Shown: positions 42,167-50,462, numbered from the stretch's first letter. The stretch: DNA of 64,000 nt from Pedobacter westerhofensis (GCF_900182595.1 NZ_FXTN01000009.1:186001-250000), one strand, 5' to 3'. Made by a program: numbers and translations. The notes: generated by a model from the sequence alone, not told the origin.

Positions 42167-42604
42167 ATGAAAAAATTATCATTGATACTCCTGATTTTTG
42201 CAGGCAGCCTGGCAGTAAAGGCCCAGTCCAAGGACGAAACGCTTGTCGCTGCGGCAGTAGAAAAACTGCGGACAGCGATGATCAGCGGCAATAAAGCTGA
42301 TCTGGAAAGTGTGCTGTCTAATGACTTAACTTACGCACATTCCAGTGGGAAAATTCAAAGCAGGGAAGTTTTTGTTGAGGAAATCTCTACCAAGAAATCC
42401 AATTTTTTAACTATTGAACTGAGCAAACAGAGCATTAGCATTACAGGCGATGTGGCGATTGTTAGTCATCAGTTAAATGCAACTACCAATGATGGTGGCA
42501 AACCTGCGGCCCCGCATCTGAATATTGTTTTGGTATGGAAGAAAACCAAAGGTGAATGGAAACTGATTGCCAGGCGGGCGTTTCATGCACCTGTGGCGGA
42601 GTAA
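42167..42604 (+). CDS. Secreted SnoaL/NTF2-like (DUF4440) protein
   Basis: A 145-residue exported protein. A signal peptide (MKKLSLILLIFAGSLAVKA) is followed by an NTF2-like cone: LRTAMISGNKADLESVLSNDLTYAHSSGKIQSREVF is the typical DUF4440 opening, and WKLIARRAFHAP closes it. Such domains bind or turn over small molecules in many contexts; no specific role is evident. The stop is followed by a 13-bp inverted repeat that overlaps the convergent dehydrogenase stop. Confidence 0.85.
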   Translation: MKKLSLILLIFAGSLAVKAQSKDETLVAAAVEKLRTAMISGNKADLESVLSNDLTYAHSSGKIQSREVFVEEISTKKSNFLTIELSKQSISITGDVAIVSHQLNATTNDGGKPAAPHLNIVLVWKKTKGEWKLIARRAFHAPVAE

Positions 42605-42615
42605 GAGAGGGATTG

Positions 42616-42659
42616 CAGAACTGATCAGTAGCTGCGGTTTAATCTGCTGATCAGTTCTG
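42616..42659. repeat. 13-bp inverted repeat between convergent genes
   Basis: CAGAACTGATCAG (42616-42628) and CTGATCAGTTCTG (42647-42659) are exact reverse complements with an 18-base spacer. The repeat covers the last codons of the minus-strand dehydrogenase and probably separates the two convergent transcripts. It lacks a U-run. Confidence 0.65.
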
Positions 42660-43887
42660 AACTTTGAAGCCGTCCATGTTCCAGGCGGTCTTCAAAAAAT
42701 AATTTGGCATCATTGAAGTGGTGCTTATATCCATTCATATCACCGTAACCGATAATGGATGACCATTCCCGGACTGCTGAATGGAATTCCAGATCATCCG
42801 TACGGATCTGCTTATTGTAGATCGCAGCATTGATCGATTCTTCGAGCAGCTCTTCATTTCTAAAAAGATATTCTACTATGCCCAGCCTCAGCCTGAAAGG
42901 CGGCGTCTGACAGATCAGGTTATCATAGGGATTAATACCCAGCTGATACCAGGCATCGGCCATGCTCAGCAGGCTCAAATGTGAATTTGGTGTTCGTGGT
43001 ATTCCACCGCCTGAAAGAGAAAACTCCTGCATTACCTGGTTGTCCAGCAGCAGAAACTGTTTGGTATCCGGGAAAAGGAACCTCTTTGCTTTCATAATGC
43101 GTTCACGAAAATCATGTTCATTTTCCGTGATCATCATTTTAAAAAGATCCGACTCTGACTGCGCATATGATTTGATCTGCTGACGCGCATAGGGGTTCAT
43201 GATGGCCAGCCCGGCATAGATATGCGCTTTATAGCTGAAGATCCTGAGCATAGTCAGAATCTTTACATTGTCGATCCCGCCAAAGTAAGATGTATTTTCC
43301 CAGGGAAAAAATCCGGCACTTTTCCAGGCCGTGCCCATACTTTCAAAACCCATATGTGTTACGGCTTGCGTATCGGCTACAATCTTATCATGGGTATGAT
43401 AATCGCTCATTTCTACCAGGTCAGATTCAAGTGCCGACAAAACATCTACCATACGCATGTATGCTTCTGCATCGCATCGGTAAGGAATAACAATTAAAGT
43501 CTGGTCTTTGGTATCAAAGCCCGGACCGTGCAGGGAATGGCAGGTAATGATATTTACATCTTTGGGCAGATTAGCTTCAAAGGCGGCTATTTCAGGATGC
43601 TTTACAGAAGTCTGTCCGGCTACAATGGCGCCATATTTTGTGGCCCCTCCGTATCTTTGTACAACTTCGCCTATTTTTTCGGCTTCTACGGCATAAAAAA
43701 TAATGTCGGCTTTTCTGGATACGGCACTGCCGTCGATCATCAGCTCAATCCCCAGCGGAGAAAGTTCCTCTTCTAATTTTTCATAAAATTCAGGCAGATC
43801 TGAACCGCATACCTGGTATCCTGCTTTTGCAAAACGTTTTGCATAAAGTTTGCCCATATCTCCCAGGCCAATAATTCCTATAAGCAT
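42625..43887 (-). CDS. Prephenate dehydrogenase, fungal TYR1-like
   Basis: A 420-residue NAD(P)-dependent dehydrogenase. The Rossmann motif GLGDMGKLYAKRFAKAG is at residues 7-23. Over the first 150 residues the pattern resembles yeast Tyr1p strongly: SRKADIIFYAVEA, GAIVAGQTSVKHPEIAAFE, LPKDVNIITCHSLHGPG. A long helical C-terminal domain follows, as in prephenate dehydrogenases. The enzyme makes 4-hydroxyphenylpyruvate for tyrosine. It is longer than usual bacterial TyrA (about 280-370) and has no chorismate mutase domain. No aro genes are near. Assignment rests on remembered Tyr1p motifs. Confidence 0.8.
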   Translation of the reverse strand: MLIGIIGLGDMGKLYAKRFAKAGYQVCGSDLPEFYEKLEEELSPLGIELMIDGSAVSRKADIIFYAVEAEKIGEVVQRYGGATKYGAIVAGQTSVKHPEIAAFEANLPKDVNIITCHSLHGPGFDTKDQTLIVIPYRCDAEAYMRMVDVLSALESDLVEMSDYHTHDKIVADTQAVTHMGFESMGTAWKSAGFFPWENTSYFGGIDNVKILTMLRIFSYKAHIYAGLAIMNPYARQQIKSYAQSESDLFKMMITENEHDFRERIMKAKRFLFPDTKQFLLLDNQVMQEFSLSGGGIPRTPNSHLSLLSMADAWYQLGINPYDNLICQTPPFRLRLGIVEYLFRNEELLEESINAAIYNKQIRTDDLEFHSAVREWSSIIGYGDMNGYKHHFNDAKLFFEDRLEHGRLQSSELISRLNRSY

Positions 43888-43982
43888 CGCATCATAATAT
43901 CCAGCAAATTACCAAAATTATGCTGATAAAGGATGAATATTTGTCACATTTCTTGTTAGTTTTACGTAAGGTTAAAATCACA

Positions 43983-44360
43983 ATGGATCAGCAGCGAAAA
44001 GAAGCAATAGAAAATATACGTGCGGCACGTGAGAACTCAAATATAGCTATCCGCGAGCACAGCGTGCATGGTGTTTCAAAATACTGGCTCGATGACATGA
44101 TCGTCATCTCAGGCGAGGGTGGCCAGTATGTAGGGAAGAAGACGCTTGTAGCAGTTTTCACAGAAATGTTTGCCGCTAATCCGCCGGTATTTGAACGGAT
44201 ACCTTCCGAAATCCAGATCGGAGACAGTGGCGTCCTGGCCTGGGAAACAGGTACCTGGCACTACAAGACTGCGCAATTCAGGGGGAATTACTCAGCGATG
44301 TGGCGCAAGGTTAAGGGCGTGTGGCTTACACAGTCGGAATTATTTGTTTCGCTGGACTAG
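43983..44360 (+). CDS. SnoaL-like/DUF4440 protein
   Basis: A 125-residue cytoplasmic NTF2-like protein. Typical segments are MDQQRKEAIENIRAARENSNI, an alpha helix opening, then YWLDDMIVISGEGGQYVGKKTLVAVFTEMF and the closing GVWLTQSELFVSL. A longer frame begins at an ATG at 43920, but the extra 21 residues look like untranslated leader and the shorter start fits the family better. Function unknown. It converges with the YceH gene 19 bases away. Confidence 0.78.
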   Translation: MDQQRKEAIENIRAARENSNIAIREHSVHGVSKYWLDDMIVISGEGGQYVGKKTLVAVFTEMFAANPPVFERIPSEIQIGDSGVLAWETGTWHYKTAQFRGNYSAMWRKVKGVWLTQSELFVSLD

Positions 44361-44379
44361 TACTGCAGGCTAAACTGAA

Positions 44380-45024
44380 CTACTGGCTCATTATTAGGTT
44401 AAGCATCTCTTTCAGTTCTTCCAGTTCATGCTCCAGCCGAACCACTCTTTGCTCCAGGTCTGGATGGATAGGAGAAGCGACAGCAGCTTCATGAACATTT
44501 TCTTCCTGTTCTGCGGCCAGTCCAAATAAATGCTTAAAGCGAGCTTCTTTTTGTCCGGGTTTTTTATCCAGCTGTTTCACATAGGCCGGAGTTTCTGCAG
44601 CCAGTTTGTTTAAGATCTCCTGCACTTCTTCAATCGTCTCAAATTCATAAAGCCTGGCAGAATTGGTATTGATTTCGCCAGGAGTTAAAGGTCCGCGAAG
44701 TAACAGCAGACAAATTACCGCAAGTTCAGAAGGAACCAGGGGATAGGCGATGGCAAGATTGTGTTTATATTTAATGGAACGGCTGCTGCCGCCTGTTGCA
44801 GTGCTGATGAGGCCTTTGATCTTGAGCGCATTTAGCGTGATTGTAACAATTTCCTCGTCATAATTGACTACCGGATTTCTGGATGTTTTTTGGTTACAGG
44901 CATTTGTCAATGCAGAGATCGTCATCGGGTAATAGTCGGGCGTAGTCCTGCTTTTTTCCATCAGTGATCCTAAGACCCGTTGCTCTGCAGCATTCAATAT
45001 CAATATAGAATCTTGATTTTCCAT
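44380..45024 (-). CDS. YceH-family (DUF480) winged-helix protein
   Basis: A 214-residue protein with two winged-helix domains. ILNAAEQRVLGSLMEKSRTTPDYYPMTISALTNACNQKTSRNPV is the hallmark DUF480 opening, and LLLLRGPLTPGEI belongs to the second domain. A C-terminal coiled segment (EQRVVRLEHELEELKEML) follows. Biochemical role is unknown; E. coli YceH is its named homologue. The AT-rich 225 bases upstream carry DnaA-box-like sites rather than a recognised operator. Confidence 0.9.
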   Translation of the reverse strand: MENQDSILILNAAEQRVLGSLMEKSRTTPDYYPMTISALTNACNQKTSRNPVVNYDEEIVTITLNALKIKGLISTATGGSSRSIKYKHNLAIAYPLVPSELAVICLLLLRGPLTPGEINTNSARLYEFETIEEVQEILNKLAAETPAYVKQLDKKPGQKEARFKHLFGLAAEQEENVHEAAVASPIHPDLEQRVVRLEHELEELKEMLNLIMSQ

Positions 45025-45062
45025 ACCAGTAAATATATAGTTTGATACTTATTTAGCCAAAT

Positions 45063-45079
45063 TGTGGATATTTTCCACA
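45063..45079. repeat. TGTGGA-N5-TCCACA dyad (DnaA-box-like)
   Basis: Inverted arms TGTGGA and TCCACA overlap TTTTCCACA (45071-45079), a DnaA-box-like 9-mer. It sits in the 225-base gap 45025-45249 upstream of both yceH and the small secreted protein. Either an operator or a DnaA site is possible. Confidence 0.4.
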
Positions 45080-45249
45080 GTAAATCAGGTAATAAACATT
45101 TATAATATATTGAAAATCAATGAATTGTTATTTTATTTAACTGTGGCATCATTATGAGACAGTCATATATGAATTGAATAATTAATTAAAACGAGTCGGC
45201 TTAGAAACCTATCAAAGGCTTCAAGCTAAAATAAATAAAAACAAGCATT

Positions 45250-45561
45250 ATGAAAAATTTCATTTTAACAGCAACAGTATTAGCATTCGCAGGTATATCA
45301 ACAGTAAAAGCATCAGAAGTTAAAGCTCCGGCAGAAATAACTGTACAACAGGATAGCACTCAGAAAGTACCTGTTAAACTTGAAGAACTTCCTGCACCTG
45401 TGACAACCACCCTGAAAGCTGATGCTTACAAAGACTGGACACCAACGGCTGCATTTTTAGTAACCAATGCCGATAAAACTCAGTTTTACCACATCGATGT
45501 TAAGAAAGGTACTGAAGTTGCCTTCATTAAAATCAATAAAGATGGTGTTGTAGTTCAATAA
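45250..45561 (+). CDS. Small secreted PepSY-like protein
   Basis: A 103-residue exported protein. Signal peptide MKNFILTATVLAFAGISTVKA with cleavage after Ala21. The remainder (VKLEELPAPVTTTLKADAYKDWTPTAAFL, FYHIDVKKGTEVAFIKINKDGVVV) has the outline of PepSY-like/DUF2874 beta proteins of Bacteroidetes: a helix, then three strands with a Tyr-x-Ile-Asp motif. Function unknown, perhaps binding or inhibiting a periplasmic partner. Intrinsic terminator after the stop. Confidence 0.75.
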   Translation: MKNFILTATVLAFAGISTVKASEVKAPAEITVQQDSTQKVPVKLEELPAPVTTTLKADAYKDWTPTAAFLVTNADKTQFYHIDVKKGTEVAFIKINKDGVVVQ

Positions 45562-45592
45562 GCGTCATTTCAATCATTTCATACTATACCAT

Positions 45593-45615
45593 AGCCGGAT
45601 TTATTCGGCTTTTTT
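45593..45615 (+). terminator. Intrinsic terminator after the PepSY-like gene
   Basis: AGCCG (45593-45597) pairs with CGGCT (45606-45610), followed by TTTTTG. A short stem with a good T-run. Confidence 0.75.
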
Positions 45616-46001
45616 GTGTTTAAAATGCTGTTTAGTTGTTAACATTTATTGTTGATAACAATTTCAATATTCTCATTGTCAGTATATTGTGATGTGTATA
45701 ACTACTTTCGTCCGATTAATTAGCCGATAAAAAAATGATTAGCCCTGATGTGTCCCCTGAGACTGTTTAGAAAGCTGCCATTTTTCCACATATCCTGTTG
45801 GTAACTTGTTAACAGTTGGTAATTAAATGTCAAAATACGTTAGGAATTCAGCTGCTTCAACAGTTGGAAAGGAAAAATTCATGCAGCAGAATGGTGTCTC
45901 ATAATTTTATCAACAAGTATTGTGAATAAGTTGTTAATATTAATACTTTCTGTTGAGGAGGATATCATGTTGATAGGTGTATTTCCGGAAAAACCTGTAA
46001 A
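45616..46001. other. AT-rich gene-free stretch with DnaA-box-like sites
   Basis: About 390 bases without a credible gene. It holds four DnaA-box-like 9-mers: TTATCAACA on the minus strand (45650-45658), TTTTCCACA (45782-45790), TTATCAACA (45907-45915) and TTATTCACA on the minus strand (45921-45929). It also has two GTTAAC palindromes (45638-45643 and 45808-45813). Possible replication-related or regulatory DNA. No function is proven. Confidence 0.4.
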
Positions 46002-46037
46002 GCAAAAACGCCGGTCCGGATGGACCAGCGTTTTTTG
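46002..46037 (-). terminator. Terminator of the Asn/Gly-rich protein gene
   Basis: Read on the minus strand, AAAACGCTGGTCC and GGACCGGCGTTTT pair with one mismatch and run into TTTTTGC. It lies 25 bases after the gene's stop. The stem is symmetric, so it could act from either side. Confidence 0.8.
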
Positions 46038-46061
46038 CCAGTGTGTGGTGTGTTGTTTATT

Positions 46062-46628
46062 TTAGTGACCGCGACCGCCTTTGTTATCCGGGCGATTGTC
46101 GTTTCCCTTACCATTGTTATGGCCGTTGTTTCCATTGTTAACCGGGGCATTGTGGCTTGCAGGATTATTATTTCTGGAAGGGGTGTTGTTTTTTACAGGA
46201 GTGTTACCTCTTCCGCCATTGTTCCTTGCGTTTACATATCTGGTGTCTTTGCTGTCCCTGATGTTACCTTGTTTTCCTTTGTAGCCTTTGTATTTGCTGT
46301 ATTGAGTAACATGTGTCTGATGTGACAGGTAAGGTTTAGGCGTGTTCATCACAACTTTGTACGAATTGTACAAGTCAAATCCGCTGTAACGTGATGGCAG
46401 GCTGCTTCTCCAAACCCAGCTTCCATTATTGAGGTAAACATATTGTTTAGCCGGAACATTATAATAGGCATCTACATCTGGCAGGTAGTAGTAGTCTACA
46501 TGATCGTAACCTGTTGGTCCCCATTGCGGTTGTGAACCGATATTGATATTTAAGCTCACCTGTGCTTTAGTATTGATGCTGCTTAACGAAGCTACTCCGA
46601 AGATGACAGCTAAAATTATTCTTTTCAT
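46062..46628 (-). CDS. Secreted protein with Asn/Gly-rich low-complexity tail
   Basis: A 188-residue exported protein. Signal peptide MKRIILAVIFGVASLSSINTKA. Residues about 25-95 are a Tyr-rich domain (DHVDYYYLPDVDAYYNVPAKQYVYLNNGSWVW) that resembles a cell-envelope DUF found in Bacteroidota, and the last 60 residues are Asn, Gly and basic low complexity (NNGNNGHNNGKGNDN). The tail may bind nucleic acid, sugars or simply be disordered. No function is assigned. It is monocistronic with a terminator. Confidence 0.75.
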   Translation of the reverse strand: MKRIILAVIFGVASLSSINTKAQVSLNINIGSQPQWGPTGYDHVDYYYLPDVDAYYNVPAKQYVYLNNGSWVWRSSLPSRYSGFDLYNSYKVVMNTPKPYLSHQTHVTQYSKYKGYKGKQGNIRDSKDTRYVNARNNGGRGNTPVKNNTPSRNNNPASHNAPVNNGNNGHNNGKGNDNRPDNKGGRGH

Positions 46629-46817
46629 TTTGTGTGTTTGTTAGTTGTATAGCCTATTCCAAACGATATGCCGAAACGTCCTTAAGGTCTGATTTAATCT
46701 GCCAATCCCAGGAATGTGCCGACGAACCTTCTGTTCACATCGCCGCAGGATTGATTTGTATCGACAGATAAAAGTGTCAGATAATGTTTTACAGATACAT
46801 TTTTATAATTTAGAGCG

Positions 46818-47213
46818 ATGATTGACGTAACCTGCGCACTGATTATAGGTCATAATGAGAAAATTTTGGTCGCCCAAAGAAGTTTGACTATGCGCCTGCC
46901 TTTAAAATGGGAGTTTCCGGGGGGCAAAGTTGAGCCGGGTGAAAGTCCGGAAGAATGTCTGCTTCGTGAGATTGCGGAAGAACTGGATGTTGTGGTAGAA
47001 ATTATAAAACCAATGCTGCCCTGTGAACATGATGATGGTAAACAGGCAATACGCCTCATTCCATTTATATGTATTATTAAACGCGGAGAGATCAGGCTGG
47101 CGGAACATGCTGCATTTGTCTGGCTTAAGGCTGCGGAACTCCAGAGCCTGGATTGGGCTGCGGCAGATATCCCTGTAGTATGTCAATATCTGGAAGGCCT
47201 TTCGCCGCATTAA
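46818..47213 (+). CDS. NUDIX hydrolase, MutT-like
   Basis: A 131-residue nucleotide pyrophosphohydrolase. The Nudix box is complete: GGKVEPGESPEECLLREIAEELDV, with all the metal-binding Glu residues (about residues 36-59). The start MIDVTCALIIGHNEKILVAQRS and the WLKAAELQSLDWAAADIPV end are typical of (deoxy)CTP/8-oxo-dGTP-type MutT. It cleans oxidised or unusual NTPs. It is preceded and followed by short AT-rich gaps with no partner gene. Confidence 0.92.
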   Translation: MIDVTCALIIGHNEKILVAQRSLTMRLPLKWEFPGGKVEPGESPEECLLREIAEELDVVVEIIKPMLPCEHDDGKQAIRLIPFICIIKRGEIRLAEHAAFVWLKAAELQSLDWAAADIPVVCQYLEGLSPH

Positions 47214-47271
47214 AATATCTGTTGTCTTAAAACTAATTGATCAAAGTCTTGTTCTTAGTAAAATCTTAATT

Positions 47272-47457
47272 ATGAACTCTTTTTTCAAAACTATTATTGC
47301 AGGCTGGGGCGCCAAAAAATTAGGCGGTGGCTGTTTATCTACAATACTGATCTTTGTATTAATTTATGTAGCCCTGGGACAGTGCAGCAGATCACCACAG
47401 CGTGCAGCACAATTGTATAAACCAGCAAGCGTTATCGGAAGCAGGCATACAGGTTAA
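47272..47457 (+). CDS. Small membrane protein, 61 residues
   Basis: One hydrophobic helix (LGGGCLSTILIFVLIYVALGQC, residues about 17-38) flanked by basic ends, MNSFFKTIIAGWGAKK before and RSPQRAAQLYKPAS after. No family was recognised. The clear helix, fair codon use and a strong terminator just downstream support a real gene. Location in the inner membrane is inferred. Confidence 0.6.
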   Translation: MNSFFKTIIAGWGAKKLGGGCLSTILIFVLIYVALGQCSRSPQRAAQLYKPASVIGSRHTG

Positions 47458-47497
47458 AAACCATTGCAGATTATACTTTCAGAGGATCTTAAATAAG

Positions 47498-47535
47498 AAA
47501 CGGGGAACATCCAGGCGGATGATCCCCGTTATCTA
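47498..47535. terminator. Hairpin after the 61-residue gene
   Basis: AACGGGGA-A-CATCC pairs with GGATG-A-TCCCCGTT (one A-A mismatch) around an AGGC loop. Stem about 13 bp at 47499-47530. The downstream sequence ATCTAAATTA is only AT-rich, so termination is probable rather than certain. Confidence 0.7.
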
Positions 47536-47604
47536 AATTAACGCTCTCAGATATAAGACGCTGATATATTCAGTTTATTGTGTGCGGGTAATAAAAAAGT
47601 ATAA

Positions 47605-48495
47605 TTAGTTAGCGCGGAAAGAAGCAGCAGGTTTAGCCAGTTCATATTTGATCCAAAAATCGGAAGATTTGGTACCGCCGGAGCTTTCGCCGCCCATACC
47701 ACCATGCATACCTCCGCCGTGTCTTCCGCCACCACCACCGCCGCCGGGAGGCATGCCTCCGCCGCCGCCCATTCCGCCAGCCATACCTCCGGATCTTCCA
47801 TGTCCTGCTCCTTCTGGAGAACGTTTTGCCCCATCAGGACGTTCTGCTTTGTTGCCGGCGTTGATTTTGATGTTGTAAGCGATGGCTTTAACCTCATTTC
47901 CTTTTAATTCCAGGAGCGACAACGGGATTGACAGCTCACAGATATAGTCTCTTTGTTTACTAAAAGCCGCCGCAACCTCAATACCTTCCTTGTTGGGAAT
48001 GGCAAGGCTGCCATCCGGAATTTTTTTGAATCCCGAAACTTGTATAACTGTGAGTCCCGGGGAATGTTCATGCTCGTCTGCATGGATCATTTAATGCTCC
48101 GCATGCTGCAGTGAATCATTCTGCCCTGCATGGGGCGGTGCTGGCTGCTGCATGCCGAGAAATTTAAGTTTTATGCCATCTTTCTTTTTTCCCAACGTGT
48201 TTATATTTAAAGTAAGCCCTCCCCTGAGTAATTTTCCTGTTGTTGCCGCGTCCAGGGATTCAATGATCAGATAAAGGTTCTGCTGGTCATTCGCGAGGGC
48301 AAATGCCAGTTGGGTAGGGGTGTTATAATTGTTTAAGGGTTCGTGCCATTCCGAAGAGTTTCCGTCTACCACAACGGGTTGTTGCATCCATAGGTTTACA
48401 TCCTCGTCGGGATCGGTATTTTGCGCAAGCGCCTGTTGGGAAAAAAAAGCGGCAATGCCGACGCACAATAAGCTAAATATGGTTTTCTTGTTCAT
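47605..48495 (-). pseudogene. CBM9-like secreted protein, split by in-frame TAA
   Basis: Start MNKKTIFSLLCVGIAAFFSQQALA is a signal peptide. The frame stays open for 134 codons (VVVDGNSSEWHEP, LYLIIESLDAAT are CBM9-like), then meets TAA at 48093-48091. The very next codon is ATG, and the same frame continues for another 161 codons, including the rest of the beta domain (RDYICELSIPLSLLEL, KAIAYNIKINAG) and a Gly/Met/His-rich tail. Neither half is a whole domain, so one gene broken by a nonsense change is the simplest reading. Suppressor readthrough or reinitiation are alternatives. Confidence 0.75.
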
Positions 48496-48719
48496 TTTGA
48501 TATGGACGGAGACAATTCCGGATAACGCAAAATTATCTGATTAACCGCTGTATTATAATATTTTAACATTATTTAACGCATACTTTCACTGGCCTGTCTG
48601 TCTGCATTTTAATAAAAGCTATTTTCAGCTTTATTTGAATATCGCCTTGCATTAAGCTGGCGAAGGGGTTATATTTGATTAAACGATTTATATTCCTGAA
48701 ATCACCAGAACGTTTTGAT

Positions 48720-48989
48720 ATGGAAGCCATAGACCTGCAAAAATTACATCTGTCTTTCTTCAGCGTAATTAATAATCTGGAGATGGAGTACAGCTTTTAC
48801 TTCTGTCTCAGCTCCGTTCAGAAGGGCCTTGATCATATTGAAAGTATTTACGATCACTTCAAACTGGACCAGGAAACTTTAGAATTTAACTTTAAATTGA
48901 ATAGCGACCTGCCCGATGCCATCAGGCAAGTCATCCTAAATACACACCAGCAGATCTTCTTTGGTGCTGAGGCCCTTCAAAACAGGTGA
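48720..48989 (+). CDS. Small hypothetical protein, 89 residues
   Basis: Soluble helical protein MEAIDLQKLHLSFFSVINNLEMEYSFYF... with Leu/Phe/Tyr-rich amphipathic helices and the acidic middle HIESIYDHFKLDQETLEF. The ATG at 48720 was chosen over a TTG at 48675, which would add a basic stretch. No family was recognised. It stands between the split CBM9-like gene (divergent) and an MFS gene. Confidence 0.6.
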   Translation: MEAIDLQKLHLSFFSVINNLEMEYSFYFCLSSVQKGLDHIESIYDHFKLDQETLEFNFKLNSDLPDAIRQVILNTHQQIFFGAEALQNR

Positions 48990-49067
48990 ATTAACATCTG
49001 CATATCCGTTTTATTTTGTTAATAAATTGCGTTTAAATTTATAAATTTAGCCCGTAAAGCTTTTTTT

Positions 49068-49196
49068 ATGAAATTACGCTCCTTCATCATTTCATTCATG
49101 CCCACCATCTCTGCGGCCAATTCAAATCCAAAGTTTCCAGCTGGGGCCAAGTGGTATGTCCACAGTGTTCAGGCTATTGTACCAGATAAAAAATGA
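49068..49196 (+). CDS. Possible 42-codon small gene or leader peptide
   Basis: Begins MKLRSFIISFMPTISAANS and ends VQAIVPDKK; its TGA overlaps the ATG of the next MFS gene by four bases (ATGA). That overlap suggests translational coupling. It has no recognisable domain and could be chance, so confidence is low. Confidence 0.35.
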   Translation: MKLRSFIISFMPTISAANSNPKFPAGAKWYVHSVQAIVPDKK

Positions 49197-50398
49197 TACA
49201 AAAATTAATTTCTTCCTATAAAGAGTCATTTTCCGGATTAAGCCGCGAAACATGGGTGTTAAGCATTGTCATGTTTATCAACAGGTGCAGCAGTATGGCA
49301 GTGCCTTTTATGAGTTTGTATATGACCCAGTATCTGCACAGGCCAATGTCTGATGCCGGTCTCATCATTGCCTTATTTGGGGCAGGTTCACTTGTGGGTG
49401 CCACTGTTGGAGGAAAACTTACTGATGTTATAGGGTTTGGAGCTGTCCAAATCTATTCTTCAATTATTGGAGGGCTATTTTTTATACTGTACTCTACAAT
49501 TACCCATTTTGAATTGCTTTGCCTGTGTACCTTGCTGATCAGCTTTTTCTCGGAAGCCTTTAAGCCTGCAAATTATGCGGCAATTACAGTTTATGCAGCT
49601 CCCGGAACAACAACACGTTCCTTTTCACTAAACAGGCTGGCCAATAATATGGGCTTTGCTATCGGCAGTGGTATCGGGGGGATCATTGCCTCATTCAGTT
49701 ATCCTATGCTGTTTATTGTAGATGGGGGCGTAAGTGTGCTCGCTGGTATTGCGATCTTCTTTCTGCTTCCGGCGATGAAGACACTCCCTAAAACGGTTGC
49801 GGAAAAGATCAAGCAATCAGCTGTGATTAAGCCCTGGAAAGATGTGCTGTTTGTTAAATTCCTGCTACTTAATGTTTTGCTGACGATCTGTTTTTTTCTC
49901 CTGTTCAGGGTAGTCCCGCTTTTTTATAAGGAGGTTTGGCATATCGATGAATTCTGGATTGGCCTGATCCTGGGATCAAACGGATTGATTATTGCCCTTT
50001 TTGAAATGGTAATGATCAGCAGGATAGAGAACAAGCGATCGCCAATCCAGTATATTGTAATGGGCGTACTCATGATTGCCTTGTCCTATTGTATTTTATT
50101 GTTGCCCGGTATCATCCCGGTGGTGGCAGCAGTACTGGTTACCGTCACCTTTACAATCGGTGAAATGCTGGCTTTGCCTTTCATTAATACATTTGTGATG
50201 AGCCGGACTAATGACCATAACAGGGGACAGTACGCTGCGGGTTATACCATGAGCTGGTCAGTTTCTCAGGTTATAGGTCCCTCCGCCGGTTTCTATCTGG
50301 CAGAAATGTATGGCTACAACTGGCTATGGATCTGTCTCATTGTCCTGCTCCTGATCTGCGCCTGGGGTTTTAAGCTTCTGGGCCGTAATATGGACTAG
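49193..50398 (+). CDS. MFS multidrug-type transporter
   Basis: A 401-residue permease with 12 predicted helices. Markers are RETWVLSIVMFINRCSSMAVPFMSLYMTQYL at the first helix, the A-loop GAGSLVGATVGGKLTDVIG, and GYTMSWSVSQVIGPSAGFYLAEMYG near the C-terminus, all typical of the MdtH/drug-efflux group. Substrate unknown. It may be coupled to the short upstream frame through an ATGA overlap. Confidence 0.88.
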   Translation: MIQKLISSYKESFSGLSRETWVLSIVMFINRCSSMAVPFMSLYMTQYLHRPMSDAGLIIALFGAGSLVGATVGGKLTDVIGFGAVQIYSSIIGGLFFILYSTITHFELLCLCTLLISFFSEAFKPANYAAITVYAAPGTTTRSFSLNRLANNMGFAIGSGIGGIIASFSYPMLFIVDGGVSVLAGIAIFFLLPAMKTLPKTVAEKIKQSAVIKPWKDVLFVKFLLLNVLLTICFFLLFRVVPLFYKEVWHIDEFWIGLILGSNGLIIALFEMVMISRIENKRSPIQYIVMGVLMIALSYCILLLPGIIPVVAAVLVTVTFTIGEMLALPFINTFVMSRTNDHNRGQYAAGYTMSWSVSQVIGPSAGFYLAEMYGYNWLWICLIVLLLICAWGFKLLGRNMD

Positions 50399-50462
50399 AT
50401 TTTGCTGTAAATTATCAGGTCAACTGAATTTAACAATTGCTCACAACCATAAAAAAAACAAT

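Noticed and set aside
47648..47878. Proline-rich frame opposite the Gly-rich tail of the CBM9-like gene
   Set aside because: The Pro runs are simply the complement of GGN-rich glycine codons in the real gene.
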